This document shows positions 45,701 to 57,700 of a stretch of 64,000 bases of DNA, in pieces (within the stretch, counting starts at the first letter, position 1; the number at the start of each line of letters is the position of its first letter). The DNA lies in the NCBI RefSeq assembly GCF_009730915.1, contig NC_052483.1, positions 2,542,001 to 2,606,000 on the forward strand. Reading direction: 5' to 3'. The notes beneath the pieces were generated by a model. That model had not been told where the DNA came from. It made no database searches and saw only the letters and a program-made list of their open reading frames with translations. A program made the position numbers and the translations under genes. The DNA comes from Dioscorea cayenensis subsp. rotundata. Taxonomy: Eukaryota; Streptophyta; Magnoliopsida; Dioscoreales; Dioscoreaceae.

Positions 45701-48274
45701 GATTATGAAGTAACGATTTCAACCAATCGAAGACCTTTGCTACTCACTTTGCTTTTATTTTTCGATTGTGATCCTTTATCTTTTGAAGAAGCTATCCAAC
45801 ATTCAAAGTGGAAAAAGCTATGGATAATGAAATTGCATCCATTGATAAAACATGGAATTGACTGAACTTCCCAAAGGGCAAAAACAATTGGTTTAAAGTG
45901 GGTGTCATAAAAACAAAATTAAGCAGAAAGGTGAGATTGACAAGTATAAAGGCACGATTGGTCTGCAAAAAGGTTATAAGCAAGAATTTGGTATAGATTA
46001 TAAAGAGGTTTTTGCTCCAGATTCGCAAGGCTTGACACTATCAGGCTTGTGGATTTTGCATTGGCGACTCAAAATTCATGGTAGATATTTGACTAGATGT
46101 AAAATCGGCCTTTCTACATGGAGAATTAGAAGAGCGGAATATTTGTTGATCAACCTTTGGGTTATATTAAAGCGGGGATGAGCATAAAGTGTATAAATTG
46201 AAAAAGCTCTCATGGATTAAAGCAAGCTCCAGCAGGCATGAGCTTAGTCGCATAGAAGCTTATTTTTAAAGAAAGATTTCGAAGTGCCACTATGAACATA
46301 CTGGTTTTATGAAATTTGAAGGTGAAGGAAAGGTACTTATAGTGCAGCTTATATGTGGATGAGCTTAATCTACACGCGACGACAAAGTGATAATTGAGCG
46401 GGTTTAAGACTTCCATGATGATTGAATTTGATATGTCGACCTTGATTTAATGCATTACTACGGGTATAGAAGTTATCCAATCTTCGTATTTTTATTTCTC
46501 AAAAAGATATGTACATAATATCCTAACGGGGTTTGAATGCAAGATCGTAATCCCTGTTTGTACTCCTGTTGAGACGGGTTTGAAGCTTGTTAAAAAGTGA
46601 GGAAAACATGGTTAACAACACTTTTTACAAGCAAATTGTTGGAAGTTTGATGTATTTAAGCGCAACGAGGCCCGACATTATGTTTGGTGTAAGTCTCATT
46701 AGTAGATTTATGGAAAATCCAAAAGAGGTGCATCTCATAGCTTAAAAAGCGAATCTTGCGATACTTGAGGAACAATAGATTATGGAATATTGTACTAAGA
46801 AAGGAGAGATACTCGAACTAATTGGATTCTGATGATAGTGATTATCGCAGGAGATTTAGATGATCGGAAAAAGACATCGTCAGGTTATGTATTTATGATG
46901 GGTTTTGGAACTATCTCATGATTAAATCAAAAGAAGCAACATATTGTTACTCTTTCCACAAGCGAGGCTGAATTTGCTAGCGACAACGGCATGTGCCTCT
47001 CATGCGGTGTGGTTAAGAAATATTCTCGAAGAACTTCAATTAAAGCAAGAAGGTTCGACTCAATATATTGCGATAACGGTTCAACTATCAAGCTATCTAA
47101 GAATTGAGTTCTTCATGGAAGAAGCAAACATATTGACGTGAGATATCATTTCTTGCGAGATCTTACAAAGGATAAAATTATTGATCTCATCTCTGCGGAA
47201 GCAAAGATCATATTGTTCGATTTATTTACAAAAGCCTCTCAAAAATAGCTACTTTTCACAAGCTCGGGGCATTGATCGAGTGTGATCGTGTATGAAAGCA
47301 TTCATGCAAGAGAGATAACTTTAAACTTATGAGATAAACATAAGTTTAAGGGAGGGTGATTAAGATAATGATGTTTATTTTTAGTTTGGTTAGGATATCT
47401 TTGATTTAAATATTTAAGTTAGTTGTGTGTTGATTAAAACTCAAATTAGTAGAGATTATCTTTCTAGAATTTTGCCTTTATAAAGGCTTCAATGATTATG
47501 AATAAAGTGTGCAGTTTTCTTCATCTCTTCTTTTAAGTTATCAAGCCCTTCACACTCGTTCACAATTCCTATGGAATCATGTGATTTCATAGGAATTTTA
47601 AACTGTAAAAAGAATACCCAAACACCAATTCCTATGATTTCCTATGTAATATTAAATTTCATAGGAATGGTGGCCATTCCTATGGAATTTAATGGTAGCC
47701 AAACAGGGCCTTAGACTTAATGTTGAACTAGAAATTATATATATATATATATATATATATTGTAAGATTTCAAAGATTGTCAAGAAATATATAGAAGTAG
47801 ATAGATAGACAACTAAATAAATATTATTTTTCATTAAAAAAATAGTAACTCTTTATTTTACCGAAAGGTTGAGAAAAATCAATTTTTTCTCACAACATTA
47901 ATTGAAGTGAGTGGTTTGTTAATTTTATCAAAAATAATAATAATAATAATAATAATAAATCATTTATATGTGTGTGTATATATTAATTAAGAGTAAAAAA
48001 TATTTGCCATATTTTATTTCCAAGCATTGAATTGGACTCAAGCGTCTAGAGTGCATAATAATTTTTAAAAACATTTATAAGAAATTAACTTCCCTTGGCC
48101 ATATATGTAATTCATGGTTTTATACAACTATATAAATATATGACCCAAACTTTTGATACTTGAAAAATAATTTTGCTTCATGTTTATGGATTTTAATTTG
48201 ATGTTTGTATATATGAACTTGGTGCCAGTTTGGCTGCTCTTTGCTGCTGTTGTCTGTTAGACACCTTCTTCTAA
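39750..48274 (+). CDS. CYSTM (cysteine-rich transmembrane module) protein, copy 2, complete gene with an 8.1 kb second intron
   Basis: Exon 1 39750-39777, exon 2 39917-40125, exon 3 48229-48274. Exon 1 starts MSYTPPPPQ. Exon 2 gives the Pro/Gly/Tyr-rich repeat part ending SSFCEG. Exon 3 (acceptor GTGCCAG) completes the split Cys codon and reads LAALCCCCLLDTFF then TAA, the canonical CYSTM tail that anchors these small proteins in membranes. Expected product 93 residues. One problem: exon 2 has an extra G right after the acceptor (TTAGGGGTATCC against TTAGGGTATCC in copy 1), which shifts the frame. The same extra G occurs at three other TAGGG sites nearby, so it is probably a sequence error. 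Intron 2 (40126-48228) contains the Harbinger-like element and, inside that, the copia element. Confidence 0.85.
43006..43195 (+). repeat. 5' LTR of copia copy 2
   Basis: Starts with TGTTAAGATAATGATG directly after AGCCC; ends TTATCG where the partner ends TTATCA. Confidence 0.88.
43250..47310 (+). pseudogene. Copia gag-pol, copy 2, many frameshifts
   Basis: Same domain order as the first copy. The gag start reads RFDGHYDHWSMLMENFLKIQ (about 43300-43360). A zinc-knuckle region lies at about 44075-44130, protease DTG-CSNHM at about 44257-44285, integrase from 44450 to 45130 (ICGPINPTSNGGKRYF at about 44855-44900), reverse transcriptase FGIDYKEVFAP (45990-46020), and RNase H near 46840-47000. 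Frame slips fall at different places from those in the first copy, so a consensus of the two would be far less broken than either. That supports error rather than shared decay for many of them. Confidence 0.83.
47357..47543 (+). repeat. 3' LTR of copia copy 2
   Basis: Ends TTATCA directly before AGCCC. Confidence 0.88.
47711..48228 (+). other. Last part of CYSTM intron 2
   Basis: AT-rich, with a (TA)n run at about 47735-47760 and an (AAT)n run at about 47933-47960. No gene seen. Confidence 0.75.
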
Positions 48275-49745
48275 TTCTATGAAAGCTTAATTAAGCTGTG
48301 GGAAGGAGCAAGCTAATGGAGTCTCACCTATGAGCTTTTATTTATGCATCCCTAGTTTTTTCTTAGGAGGAAGAAATCAAAGGTCTTTGTTATCTTTATT
48401 TTTCTTTATTTTATTATTTCTTATGGATATGAAATTTGGGTTCTGATTGTATCCGAATTTAATCCTTTTTTTTTAAAATTTTATTTAGTAGTATGTTTAT
48501 GTATGTCATTCTGTACAAAAATTCTTAAATAAGATGTGATAATAAGATGGAGCGTTATATATCATGTGGGCATTCAATGGATAACTGTATTATTTACATT
48601 GAATTCATGAGTTTAAATTTTAATTTGTGGTTCACTAATTTAAAGTGCATAAGATGTTGTTATTATTATTTTTTTAGAAATTTTTAAAATCTCTTTTTTT
48701 AAAGTTTTTTTAAAAGTTTTCTTATACATGTATGATCTTAAATTACACCCTTGGAAATTGGAATGTTACAATTATTTAGGAGGTCACTGAATAAATAAAT
48801 CTTGAACTCAACAAAAAATTTTTTTTTAACCCTGCACCTATAAAACTTTTCACTCATTGTGAGTGAACAAGTACAATTTTTTTTTTTTGGTACAAATTTT
48901 AAACCCTGCACCTATAATATTGTTCACTTACAGGAAATGACCCAGCGTGGTTCATTAATTTTACTATTTTTCATTCTTCCAAGATAGAGTTGTAGGTTGA
49001 GAAATTTTTCATTGTAAAATTACAATCCATGATATATCATTTTGGGCATATATGACATATCTAAATTACTCTATATGTTAATCCGTCCCACCTGATAAAT
49101 TCTTAGAGAATCGTTAAATCACTGTAGCTGATGGATGTAGTTGGTATATTTTGTATCTATATGTTCAATATTTTTCACCTCTATAAAAAAAATCAGAAAT
49201 TTTCTTTTTCAATATATTTGTTTATAATTATTAGGTCAGAAAAACGGTTTCTCACTAAAAAGAAATTATAATGCATGTCAAATACAGTCCATGGGTGACC
49301 CGTAATTCCACTCGTGATCATGATTATCCAACCGGAATTGATCCATCTATATTTATGGGAATTCAAAATTATTCTTATCCCAAAATTTTCATAAGATAGA
49401 GATTGATTCTCAAAATAGAAATTAATAATTTATATTATTTCAATAGTTATTCTTTGATGTGAGAAAAGACATACATAACAAAACACACACACACACATAT
49501 ATATATATATATCAATATAGAATAAATGTCTCATAAAAGAGTAGAACTTTATTACCAATGATTTTTTGTTAAATAAAAATTTGATCTCAAAATTACTGGC
49601 TTAAACTTCAAGTGATATAAACATCTGCTACTTGAATTACCCCTTTAATTTACATCAGAAGTGAAGAAGAAAAGTACAATAAAATAGAGAAAGAAAAATA
49701 AAATGAGGTAAAAGTCTGTTCAGGCTGAAAACACTGTCTGGCATC
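48275..49745. other. CYSTM 3' region and AT-rich intergenic DNA
   Basis: No coding frame or RNA gene. Simple (CA)n/(TA)n near 49485-49512. Confidence 0.6.
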
Positions 49746-50390
49746 TCAGGCCTGACCAGAAGATCTGGTGGTGTGACAACTCCTATGGGGTGTCGTGATC
49801 GAGTTCGCCAGGAGAATTTGATGCTCTTGCGCTGAGAAAGTCAAGGGAGCGCTTGATTTTCTGTGATGCTTCATTGAGTGTTTGTTGATGTCTATCCGCT
49901 GCTGTTGGGAACCATGAAAGAAGCATATTAGCAATTTTAAAAATTATTATGTTTAAATGTGGTAAAGCAGTCTGTTGAAAGATACGAGAGTTCCTTTCAA
50001 GCCAAATATTCCATAAAATTGCACGGAAAATGAAGTCCCAGAGTGGTCGGAGTCGAGGTGCAAGGGACAGAATCCAGGAGGTCCACAAGAGCGAGATGAT
50101 TTGTGGGAGAGAAGATGAATCTAAGGATTGAGTAAAGAATGCCTAGATGCTTTTGGAGAATTCGCAATCGATGAAAAGATGTTAAATGTTCTCGGAACCG
50201 TTGTGACAGAGGACACAGGTGTCAGTGAAATTTTGAAAATTACAACCTTTCTTGAATAAGCTAGAGAGAGTGAGGATCTTGTCTTCTCCAGCTAGCCAGC
50301 AGAGAGTGATTTTGCTAGGGTTACGACTCTTCCAAAAAAAGGGTACAGTGGACTGCAGGTTCCACCAAAAAAAGGGGTACACTAGCAAAA
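49746..50390 (-). pseudogene. LINE retrotransposon 3' fragment (zf-RVT and C-terminal tail)
   Basis: Minus-strand frames read KITLCWLAGEDKILT, then KKGCNF and CVLCHNGSENI at 50380-50182 (zf-RVT, ending in a stop). After a broken stretch they read FIFRAILWNIWLERNSRIF, then a tail to 49783. The W-x-I-WLERN-RIF block is the usual C-terminal signature after zf-RVT in plant LINEs. The reverse transcriptase itself is missing. Confidence 0.75.
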
Positions 50391-51760
50391 TACTTTGCTA
50401 AATAGAACCACCAATTTTATCCACTTTTATCAAAAAAAAATAAAAAAAAATAGAACCACCAAACCATCCAAATATAAAATAAAAACATTTTTTTTAATAT
50501 ATGATTTTTATTAAATAGAATTATTTAAAACACTATTAAGTAAAATACATACAAGTGAAGACCCACTAAATGGCTTCGAGAAAAGAAAATTTAACAAGAT
50601 TGGGTCATCCGCACTCCAGAGGGATAGGGTCCTTTCTATGTGAAAGGATCAACACATAATAGCTTCGAGGTGCTTGAACACTTAACCTGCATCAAATAAT
50701 AAAATAAATAAATAAATAAATAAATAAAAAGAAAAACAATGTCTAAATTAAATTAGTATAAACATGGTGTTTATTTTTAAAACTTTTTCTTTTTTTCAAA
50801 TGGCAACAAACGCCTCCTCACAAAGAGATGTTAAAAGAACAAACAGATACAATATTGCACCATTTACACTGGCTTAATGACTCCCTAGAGATTTATCATA
50901 TGGGGCGAATTAACATGCACGGTAATTAAGGTCGGCCACATGCGTCCAATATAATATATCAAAGATCATAACCCCATATTAATAAATATTAATAAATCTC
51001 CCCTGCCTTACAACTCTAGAGTGGAGAATATAACTCCACTCACAAAGGACCCAATAAACATTGGACGAACAATATTTGATATAGTTTTTCTACAATATGT
51101 ATGTATTATTTTGTACAATATAATATTACAACACAAAAGATTCGATCTTGCACCACCCATCTACCACTCAAGGTAACTTCCTATAGGCTATGTAATATTA
51201 TCTTCAAACCAAATATTCTATCAGATGGAAAAGACCATTATATCCCAACCCGTCCTAAATGGTTTGTCCGCTGTTAAAAGAACAAACAGTTGTACCAGAA
51301 ATCTTGAATCATTTGAGGTCATGACAAAACCCAAAACTAAACAAAGCGATGCCAAATTTTTGACATGCAGGGCTGTCTAATACTAGATGAACCAAAAAAA
51401 ATAACTATACAGAGAAGGCAAGGAAAATTAAAAGGCGTTTGTGTTACATGATTAAAAAGCAATTTGGGTTAAAAACAAAAATTGAAGGAAAGAATAATGT
51501 TCATCAAGAATTCTGACACAAAACAGGTAGGAAAAAAAATGTTCATGAAAATTATCACAAGTACTTGAAGAGGAGAAACAAAACTAGATAGTAGAATACA
51601 TTTTATTCCACACTTTGCATTATCTAGCAACAAATGTGCTAGCAAAACGTAAGTGCTAAATATTGCGTATGTTATGCATGTTTCATTTGGTAAAACACAA
51701 ACAACACATAAAGATAGTTTAAAAGAGGATTACTGAAAAAATATATAAATAAATTAATAC
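50391..51760. other. Intergenic DNA downstream of NAGS
   Basis: AT-rich; an (AAAT)n run near 50697-50735 and a dispersed-repeat-like stretch around 51040-51190. No gene seen. Confidence 0.6.
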
Positions 51761-54700
51761 CTATTTTCTATGCCCAAAGACGTCGACTGTGATTCCGCCC
51801 AGTTCTGGCTGCAGCTCCTTCACATAATATTTTGATCCACGAGAAAAGTTTATTCTTTCTCTTCTCTCCTTCGGGATGTGCTCAATCGAACATTCTCTAA
51901 ATCCCCGCCTCACAAACCTGTCACAATATTTTGTTGTTTCACATTTGATCAATGAGGAAAATAGGAATAATAATATGGTCAAAATATTTGCATGCTCAGG
52001 CAGTAGAGCGTGTAGCAAAGAGAGAAGGAATTATACAATTGTAATAAATATAAGTTACCGCCAACTTCTAATAAAACATAAATTGAAATGGAATGGCAGA
52101 GATTCTTCAATGTATCATCTGCCAACTGGCTAAAAACATTTGGACATGCTCAAAAGAAAACAAGTATTACAAAACAATTTCATGATATATAGGATATTTC
52201 CTTAAACAGATAACTGTTGTGTGTTCCTTCATTATCCTTCAGTCTTCCCTGAAAGGCAATGAATTTTACCAATATCTAGTAATAAATCAATAATTTTTTG
52301 AGACATGCATCACTGACATTACCAAATCCCTGTTAAAAGGGTGAAGGAAAGAAGGCATGAAATTTTGACTAGTAAATAATAGCACAGTTCAAGAGAAATA
52401 TAAAAGTAACTGAGGATTATGGTAGAAACAAATTGTATGAATTGACAAATAAACTGAATCTAGAACTTGTAGAAAAACTAGTCTCATCACTTAAAACTTC
52501 AAGATCAAGCAGCATACCAATCTGCAGTTCGAGTTGTAAGCAAGAAAAGTTTCTCCAAGCCAAGGGATGATGCCTTCTTCTCCATATAATCTGGCACATA
52601 ATAATTGGATTTACGTGCATAAAAGGAAACATCTATCTTAGTGAAACTGTACTGTGGTTTATTCCCATTTCTAAAAAATGATTAAAGAAAAAAGAATCGC
52701 AAGTGCAAATTCTAAACAAGGGCAAACTGACGGAAACAACACCAAATATATATCAATGTTTACACAAAAAGAGAACTAAATGCAAAAAATTCAGTGCATA
52801 ATAGTAATAATTTTTCATAAGTTCAAGTGATGGAAATAGTTCTGAAGTATGAATACATTTTTACAAACTCAATGTAGAAGCTATAACAATATGTTTATGG
52901 TGATGAATACTAAACTTCATCACTGCATTGATCACTCTAATTATAATACAGGAATATGTTAATCCAATTGTCTGGCATTCCTAGACCACAGCCTCTTCCA
53001 TACCTATTTGCAGCAATGCCAGTAAAATAATGGTCCATCTCAAGGTACTGCCTATACCAGTACATCAGAGGAATCTCAAGGTACTGCCTACATCAGTACA
53101 GAAAGTAAAACATTATTTAACTGTCAGGTCTTTATCTGGCACATCATTCAGAATAGTTACATTGTTTTAGTGATATCATTCAAAGGCCACAAATTGTCTA
53201 CGGCATTTTCAAGTTAGGATAAACCTGAAACTAACCTGTATATGTTCTTGATGTTGAACCTTGCACTAGTATCAAGTAAACTGAGTACCAATTGATGTGG
53301 TGTATTCAGCACAGATCATAGGCCCTTCCCAAGTCATTGAGACAGGGAAGGTTCAAATGTTGAAGGTGCGAATAAAATCATCATATAAAAGGCCGCATTT
53401 ACTGGAGTGAATGGTCGAAGAAACTGTATAAAATGGTACATGCATATGCATAGATAAATTTGAGTTCACACAATACCATGTTTGATCTGGATAAATTTAA
53501 GGCCATAAAATCAAACACTGCATGAGGAATTGTGTCAATGCAGCAATGACAGGATTAAAGCTATGTATGTGTTAGCTTAAAGTCATCATTAGGATCATCA
53601 TTGCAATAGCGATAAAAAGTTTGCTGACCACTATCATGTTAATTAGCATACCAAGTAATTTGTCTCCTTGCCCATTCCCACGGCATTCAGGAGATACAGC
53701 AATAGCAGCAATTTCACCACACTTCTCCTTTAAGTAAGGAAAGAGAGCTGCACAGGCAATGATGGAACCATCTCTTTCCACAACTATGAAAGAATCTAAT
53801 GTTTGAAGAAGCTGAAACCACAATAGCATTTTAAAATCAAGTAGTTACTTCCCCATGCTAAGTTAGAGACACAAGGAAGTTAATATAATAAACGCTAAGC
53901 ATTTGTCTAGGAGATGAAAACAGGTACATGGAAACAGAAGCAAATTTGAGAAAAGAAAATGTAGTGGTGCAGACCTCTTCATCAGTCCTTTGAACCAATG
54001 TACCATAAGCCTCTAACGGTTGAATAACCTGTCTTATACCAGAAAGATCTGTCACTGTAGCCATCCGAGTTCCCTCATAAACATCACTGAAATGAATTAT
54101 AAAACAATACAATCGTAACTTATGAGTTCTTAGTACTTGGAACCTACTCCTGAGTAGTTTTTCCAAGAAACTCACTAACTGGGGAGGAAACAGATTTAGC
54201 ATTCATTGCTCAAGTTTTTAATAACTTGACATAAGCTATAACTACTGAAAGGAAATTATTAGGATATGATCAGCAGAAGTCATGTCCAAAGCAAATTACT
54301 ATGCATAAATACAAATAAACAAAATGTGAGTTTTGAACTTCTCTTTAATAAACCCCAACAGGAAAGGACCAAAACTAGTAACTTATATCTTGAGCTCACA
54401 AAGAGAGGTCTCAAATTTGTAATCTCTTACCTGAAAGGGCTCCTCTGCCTTAGAGCTACCTTAACCCTTAAGTGAACTGAACAAACATGAATTGATAAAT
54501 GGAATATATATATATATATATATCTTAATCAGAAAAGGAGATTTATTACCTAGCAACCATTGTCCCAACTCCATCTCTTGTAAATAATTCAAGAAGCAAA
54601 GCCCCACATTGGGTGCCATCCAGTAGATGGACTCTTTGAACTCCACCCTGCCCAGGAAAAAAAATTCAATGCCAGAAAGCCAATGTAAAGATCTACAAAT

Positions 54701-57700
54701 TAGAAACTGAGCTACAGATTGAAGATTGTTCTTCCAATCATTTATGAAGAACTTTTCATATTACTAAATTCATCTGCACAAAATAAAGTTAAAATGAATT
54801 GCCAAATCCCGGCTATTTGCTAAGACAAGTCGTTCCTAGTAAGATCTAAATTTGTCATGAAATTTGTTATATTGAGAATACAACAAAATATCATAAAAAT
54901 GCCCACATAAATAATATGAACCAAGATTCAATACAGAGTTGCTTGTTCTCATGACAAGGTTAGTCCCTCCAAATTTCATGCCTTTCCAATTTTTGAAACA
55001 TCAACTCACAAAATGATATCTTTAACTAATATCTAAAAATTCAAAAATTCAGCTGGAAAACATGCTAACGCAATAAAATTACTCTAAGAGAGAAAAGAAT
55101 ACAGAAAATCATCACATAGGATCAGAAGTCTGATCACAAGAGATCAGCAATAGATCAGTCCTTTTAAGTTATAAAATGTATATTCTTTGTTAAATTAATA
55201 TAGAATCTCACAACAACTTCATACGTAATAAAATAAAACACACACATGAACAGTTAAGGATGCAGCTGGAAAATAATCAAAGATGAATTATCATGAAAGT
55301 GCTGCAAAACAATGAGGTAATCAGAAATAAGAAACTACAGTGCTACATACTCTGCAAACAAATGCCGCAGCAGCTAATTCTGAAAGGTAGCCATTTAATC
55401 TACTCAACCTTTCTTCACCTCCGATAGCAAATCCCTGTTCACTTGCCCATAGACCATTTCCATTGTCGAAACCAACACCATTCTGAAATGTAATGTACAC
55501 CTTCTTACTGAAACTTTTCCCATTCCAAGGAGGTTCACTAGTTCCATTTGCATCTGGATGATCCGAATAACTGAAATCTTCTTCATAAACAGCTTTTACA
55601 TAATTTGCAGCTATTTCACTCTGTTTAGCTCGGTTTCTGATCAACAAATCTGCATCTTCAAGAGTCATGAAACGAATATGACGTCCTTGTTCATCTAAAA
55701 TCTGACCATCCACAATGCAGATAAGTTTATCTGCCTTGACAGCTAAGGCACAGGCAGTAGCAACTTCATATGTACTGCAATTCACCAATATAAAGAAGTT
55801 CAGAAGACAAGTGTTGAAATTTTGAACAATCTAGGAAATGGAAAAGCATTAAAAATTGATTAACTCTTCAGATGCCTTATGTTTATGCCCAACATGTTGG
55901 GCTTGTGTCCTAGCTATGAAAGTTAACTTAAATGTGAAAGAAAAGTCCTTGCACCATACATGAACAACAGTAGACAAACAACCACATGACCGTCGTGCTG
56001 CACTTCATATAAATATGCTCATAGAGTCAAAGATGAGCTACGATGGCCCAGCCTGAGTGGAACTGTGCACAACACTGCATGTGTACACATTCAGAAATTC
56101 ATTTCTGAAACAAGGATTTGGCTTAATCAAATTTTGTGTATTAGAATTGTATTTTTATCATTATTCTATTAGCAACTTTCCTGCTGAGCCCTCATGTTGA
56201 AGTGCATATTGTGTATATTAAATCCTTGTATTAGAGTAACTAATAATCCCACATCAGCTAATTTGGAAAATATGAATTTGGATATATAAGCAGGAGTAGT
56301 TCATTCTACCAACTAAAGTTATTGGGTTGAATTGGACCCAAACACCATGTTTGGTTCGCATCTAACATGATATCTTGATTTGTTTGGTTTGCTTGCAACG
56401 TGGCTCGTTAAAATAGACTAGCGCAGGGGCACAAATTAGAGTAACTAACAGTCCACAGCGATGAATTTAGAAAATACAGATTTAAATATATATATATATA
56501 TATAAGCCTAGGTCTCCCATCCTATCAATTTAAGATTTTGGGTTTAATCTTGGGCCTAATTGGTTCGCATCTAACAATCTAGCACTCTAGACAGTCGTAT
56601 CAAATGATAATCATTACATTTACCTCCATTTATTATCATATTCAATTTTTTGTATCACCAACATTGTCTTCTCCCAAATGTAAGATGGCAAGTGAATATT
56701 AGGATAACCAACTGGAAATATTAGGTGGGATGAATATTCGGATTGTAGGAGGATATCATGGTTGGTATTGTAGCCTAACTGTAGAAGATTTGCACGCTCC
56801 ATTGTAGCATAATCATAGGAGATTTGCATCCTTTATTATAGCAAATTATAAGATATTTGCATGCAGCTCCTTTCCTGTAAAAGAAGGGTAGCCCTATGTT
56901 GTTAGGGAAGTCTTTCAAATTTCAAAAAATATTAGAGCTGTTGCAGTTTCATCTTAAATTGTTCTCTTTTCAAGGGACAAGTTCCTCTTGAGTTTATACA
57001 TTGGAAATCTTGACAAAGGCTTCCAACAGTCAACTTCTCAACTGTAATAAATTATTAAATATCTTTGTCTATGAAAATTACACTTCCAGTTCTAGTTCAA
57101 TCATAACCTACACATACAAGTTGCAACCACAACAAAACCTAAATATTATGGCTGTTAATATCAGTATCATACAAGTGAGCAATATCTTGTTTCTTTTCCT
57201 TTTCATCCACCATCAATGGACTCTCCATTGAAATCTCACTCAAAAAGGTTAACCATACTTTCATGGGTGGGTGTCCTTAAGCACATGCACCTCCCGATCC
57301 AATATTATCTCTTTGGCTTAACTATCACTTAAGCAATATAATTCTGCACATTACAGTCAAGTTCGCGCCAAATCTTGCACATCTTTCTTGTGTGTATGCT
57401 AAAGGGTCACTAAATAAATTCCTTGGTAATTTCTATGAGCCAAAAAAAAAATCCAAAATCTTAAGCAAATCCATGATGTAAAAATTGTTGGAGCTCAATA
57501 AATAATAAATCTGTATATGAACAGGGTTTTTTAAAGGAAAATTTGATTATTTACTTAGTTTTGAGGGAATCGAGTTATTTGCCAAAATGACCCAAGAGCT
57601 GCTCCATAAAGACACAGTCAAGTTCTAAAAAATCTGTGAGGTCTTTCAAAAACCATTTGATTTCAAACAGTGCAGGTTAATCTAAAGCTAAATAGTCTTC

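Larger units (their letters stand above)
38068..47543. repeat. Copy 2 of the duplicated ~9.5 kb segment
   Basis: Matches 17284-26808 from its first base after the gap to the end of the copia 3' LTR, and then continues into sequence absent from copy 1. Compared with copy 1 it lacks several poly-A runs and has CG-containing substitutions in patches (e.g. 39140-39400). Each TAGGG of the CYSTM 5' region in copy 1 is TAGGGG here. Confidence 0.93.
43006..47543 (+). mobile_element. Ty1/copia LTR retrotransposon, copy 2, with target-site duplication
   Basis: Perfect 5-base duplication AGCCC at 43001-43005 and 47544-47548. LTRs are 43006-43195 and 47357-47543, about 188 bases, starting TGTTAAG (TGATTAAG in the 3' copy) and ending TTATC(A). 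The primer-binding site TGGTATCAAGAG starts at about 43197 and the polypurine tract AAGGGAGGG ends at 47356. Confidence 0.93.
41909..47710. mobile_element. Harbinger/Tourist-like element with a copia insertion (copy 2, both ends present)
   Basis: TTA target-site duplications at 41906-41908 and 47711-47713. Left end GGCC(A)CTGTTTGGATG and right end CCAAACAGGGCC form the inverted repeat. Inside both ends are ATTCCTATGGAATT-type words in inverted arrangement. The copia element (43006-47543) splits it; without copia it is about 1.26 kb. TTA duplications with GGCCCTGTTTGG-like ends suggest the PIF/Harbinger group; no transposase is present. It lies in CYSTM intron 2. Confidence 0.8.

Noticed and set aside
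53572..55788. Separate small minus-strand genes at 53572, 53858, 54461 and 55321
   Set aside because: They are exons of NAGS with read-through into introns. Splice sites and frame join them exactly.
56950..57231. 76-codon plus-strand frame
   Set aside because: Intronic AT-rich sequence, no family resemblance.
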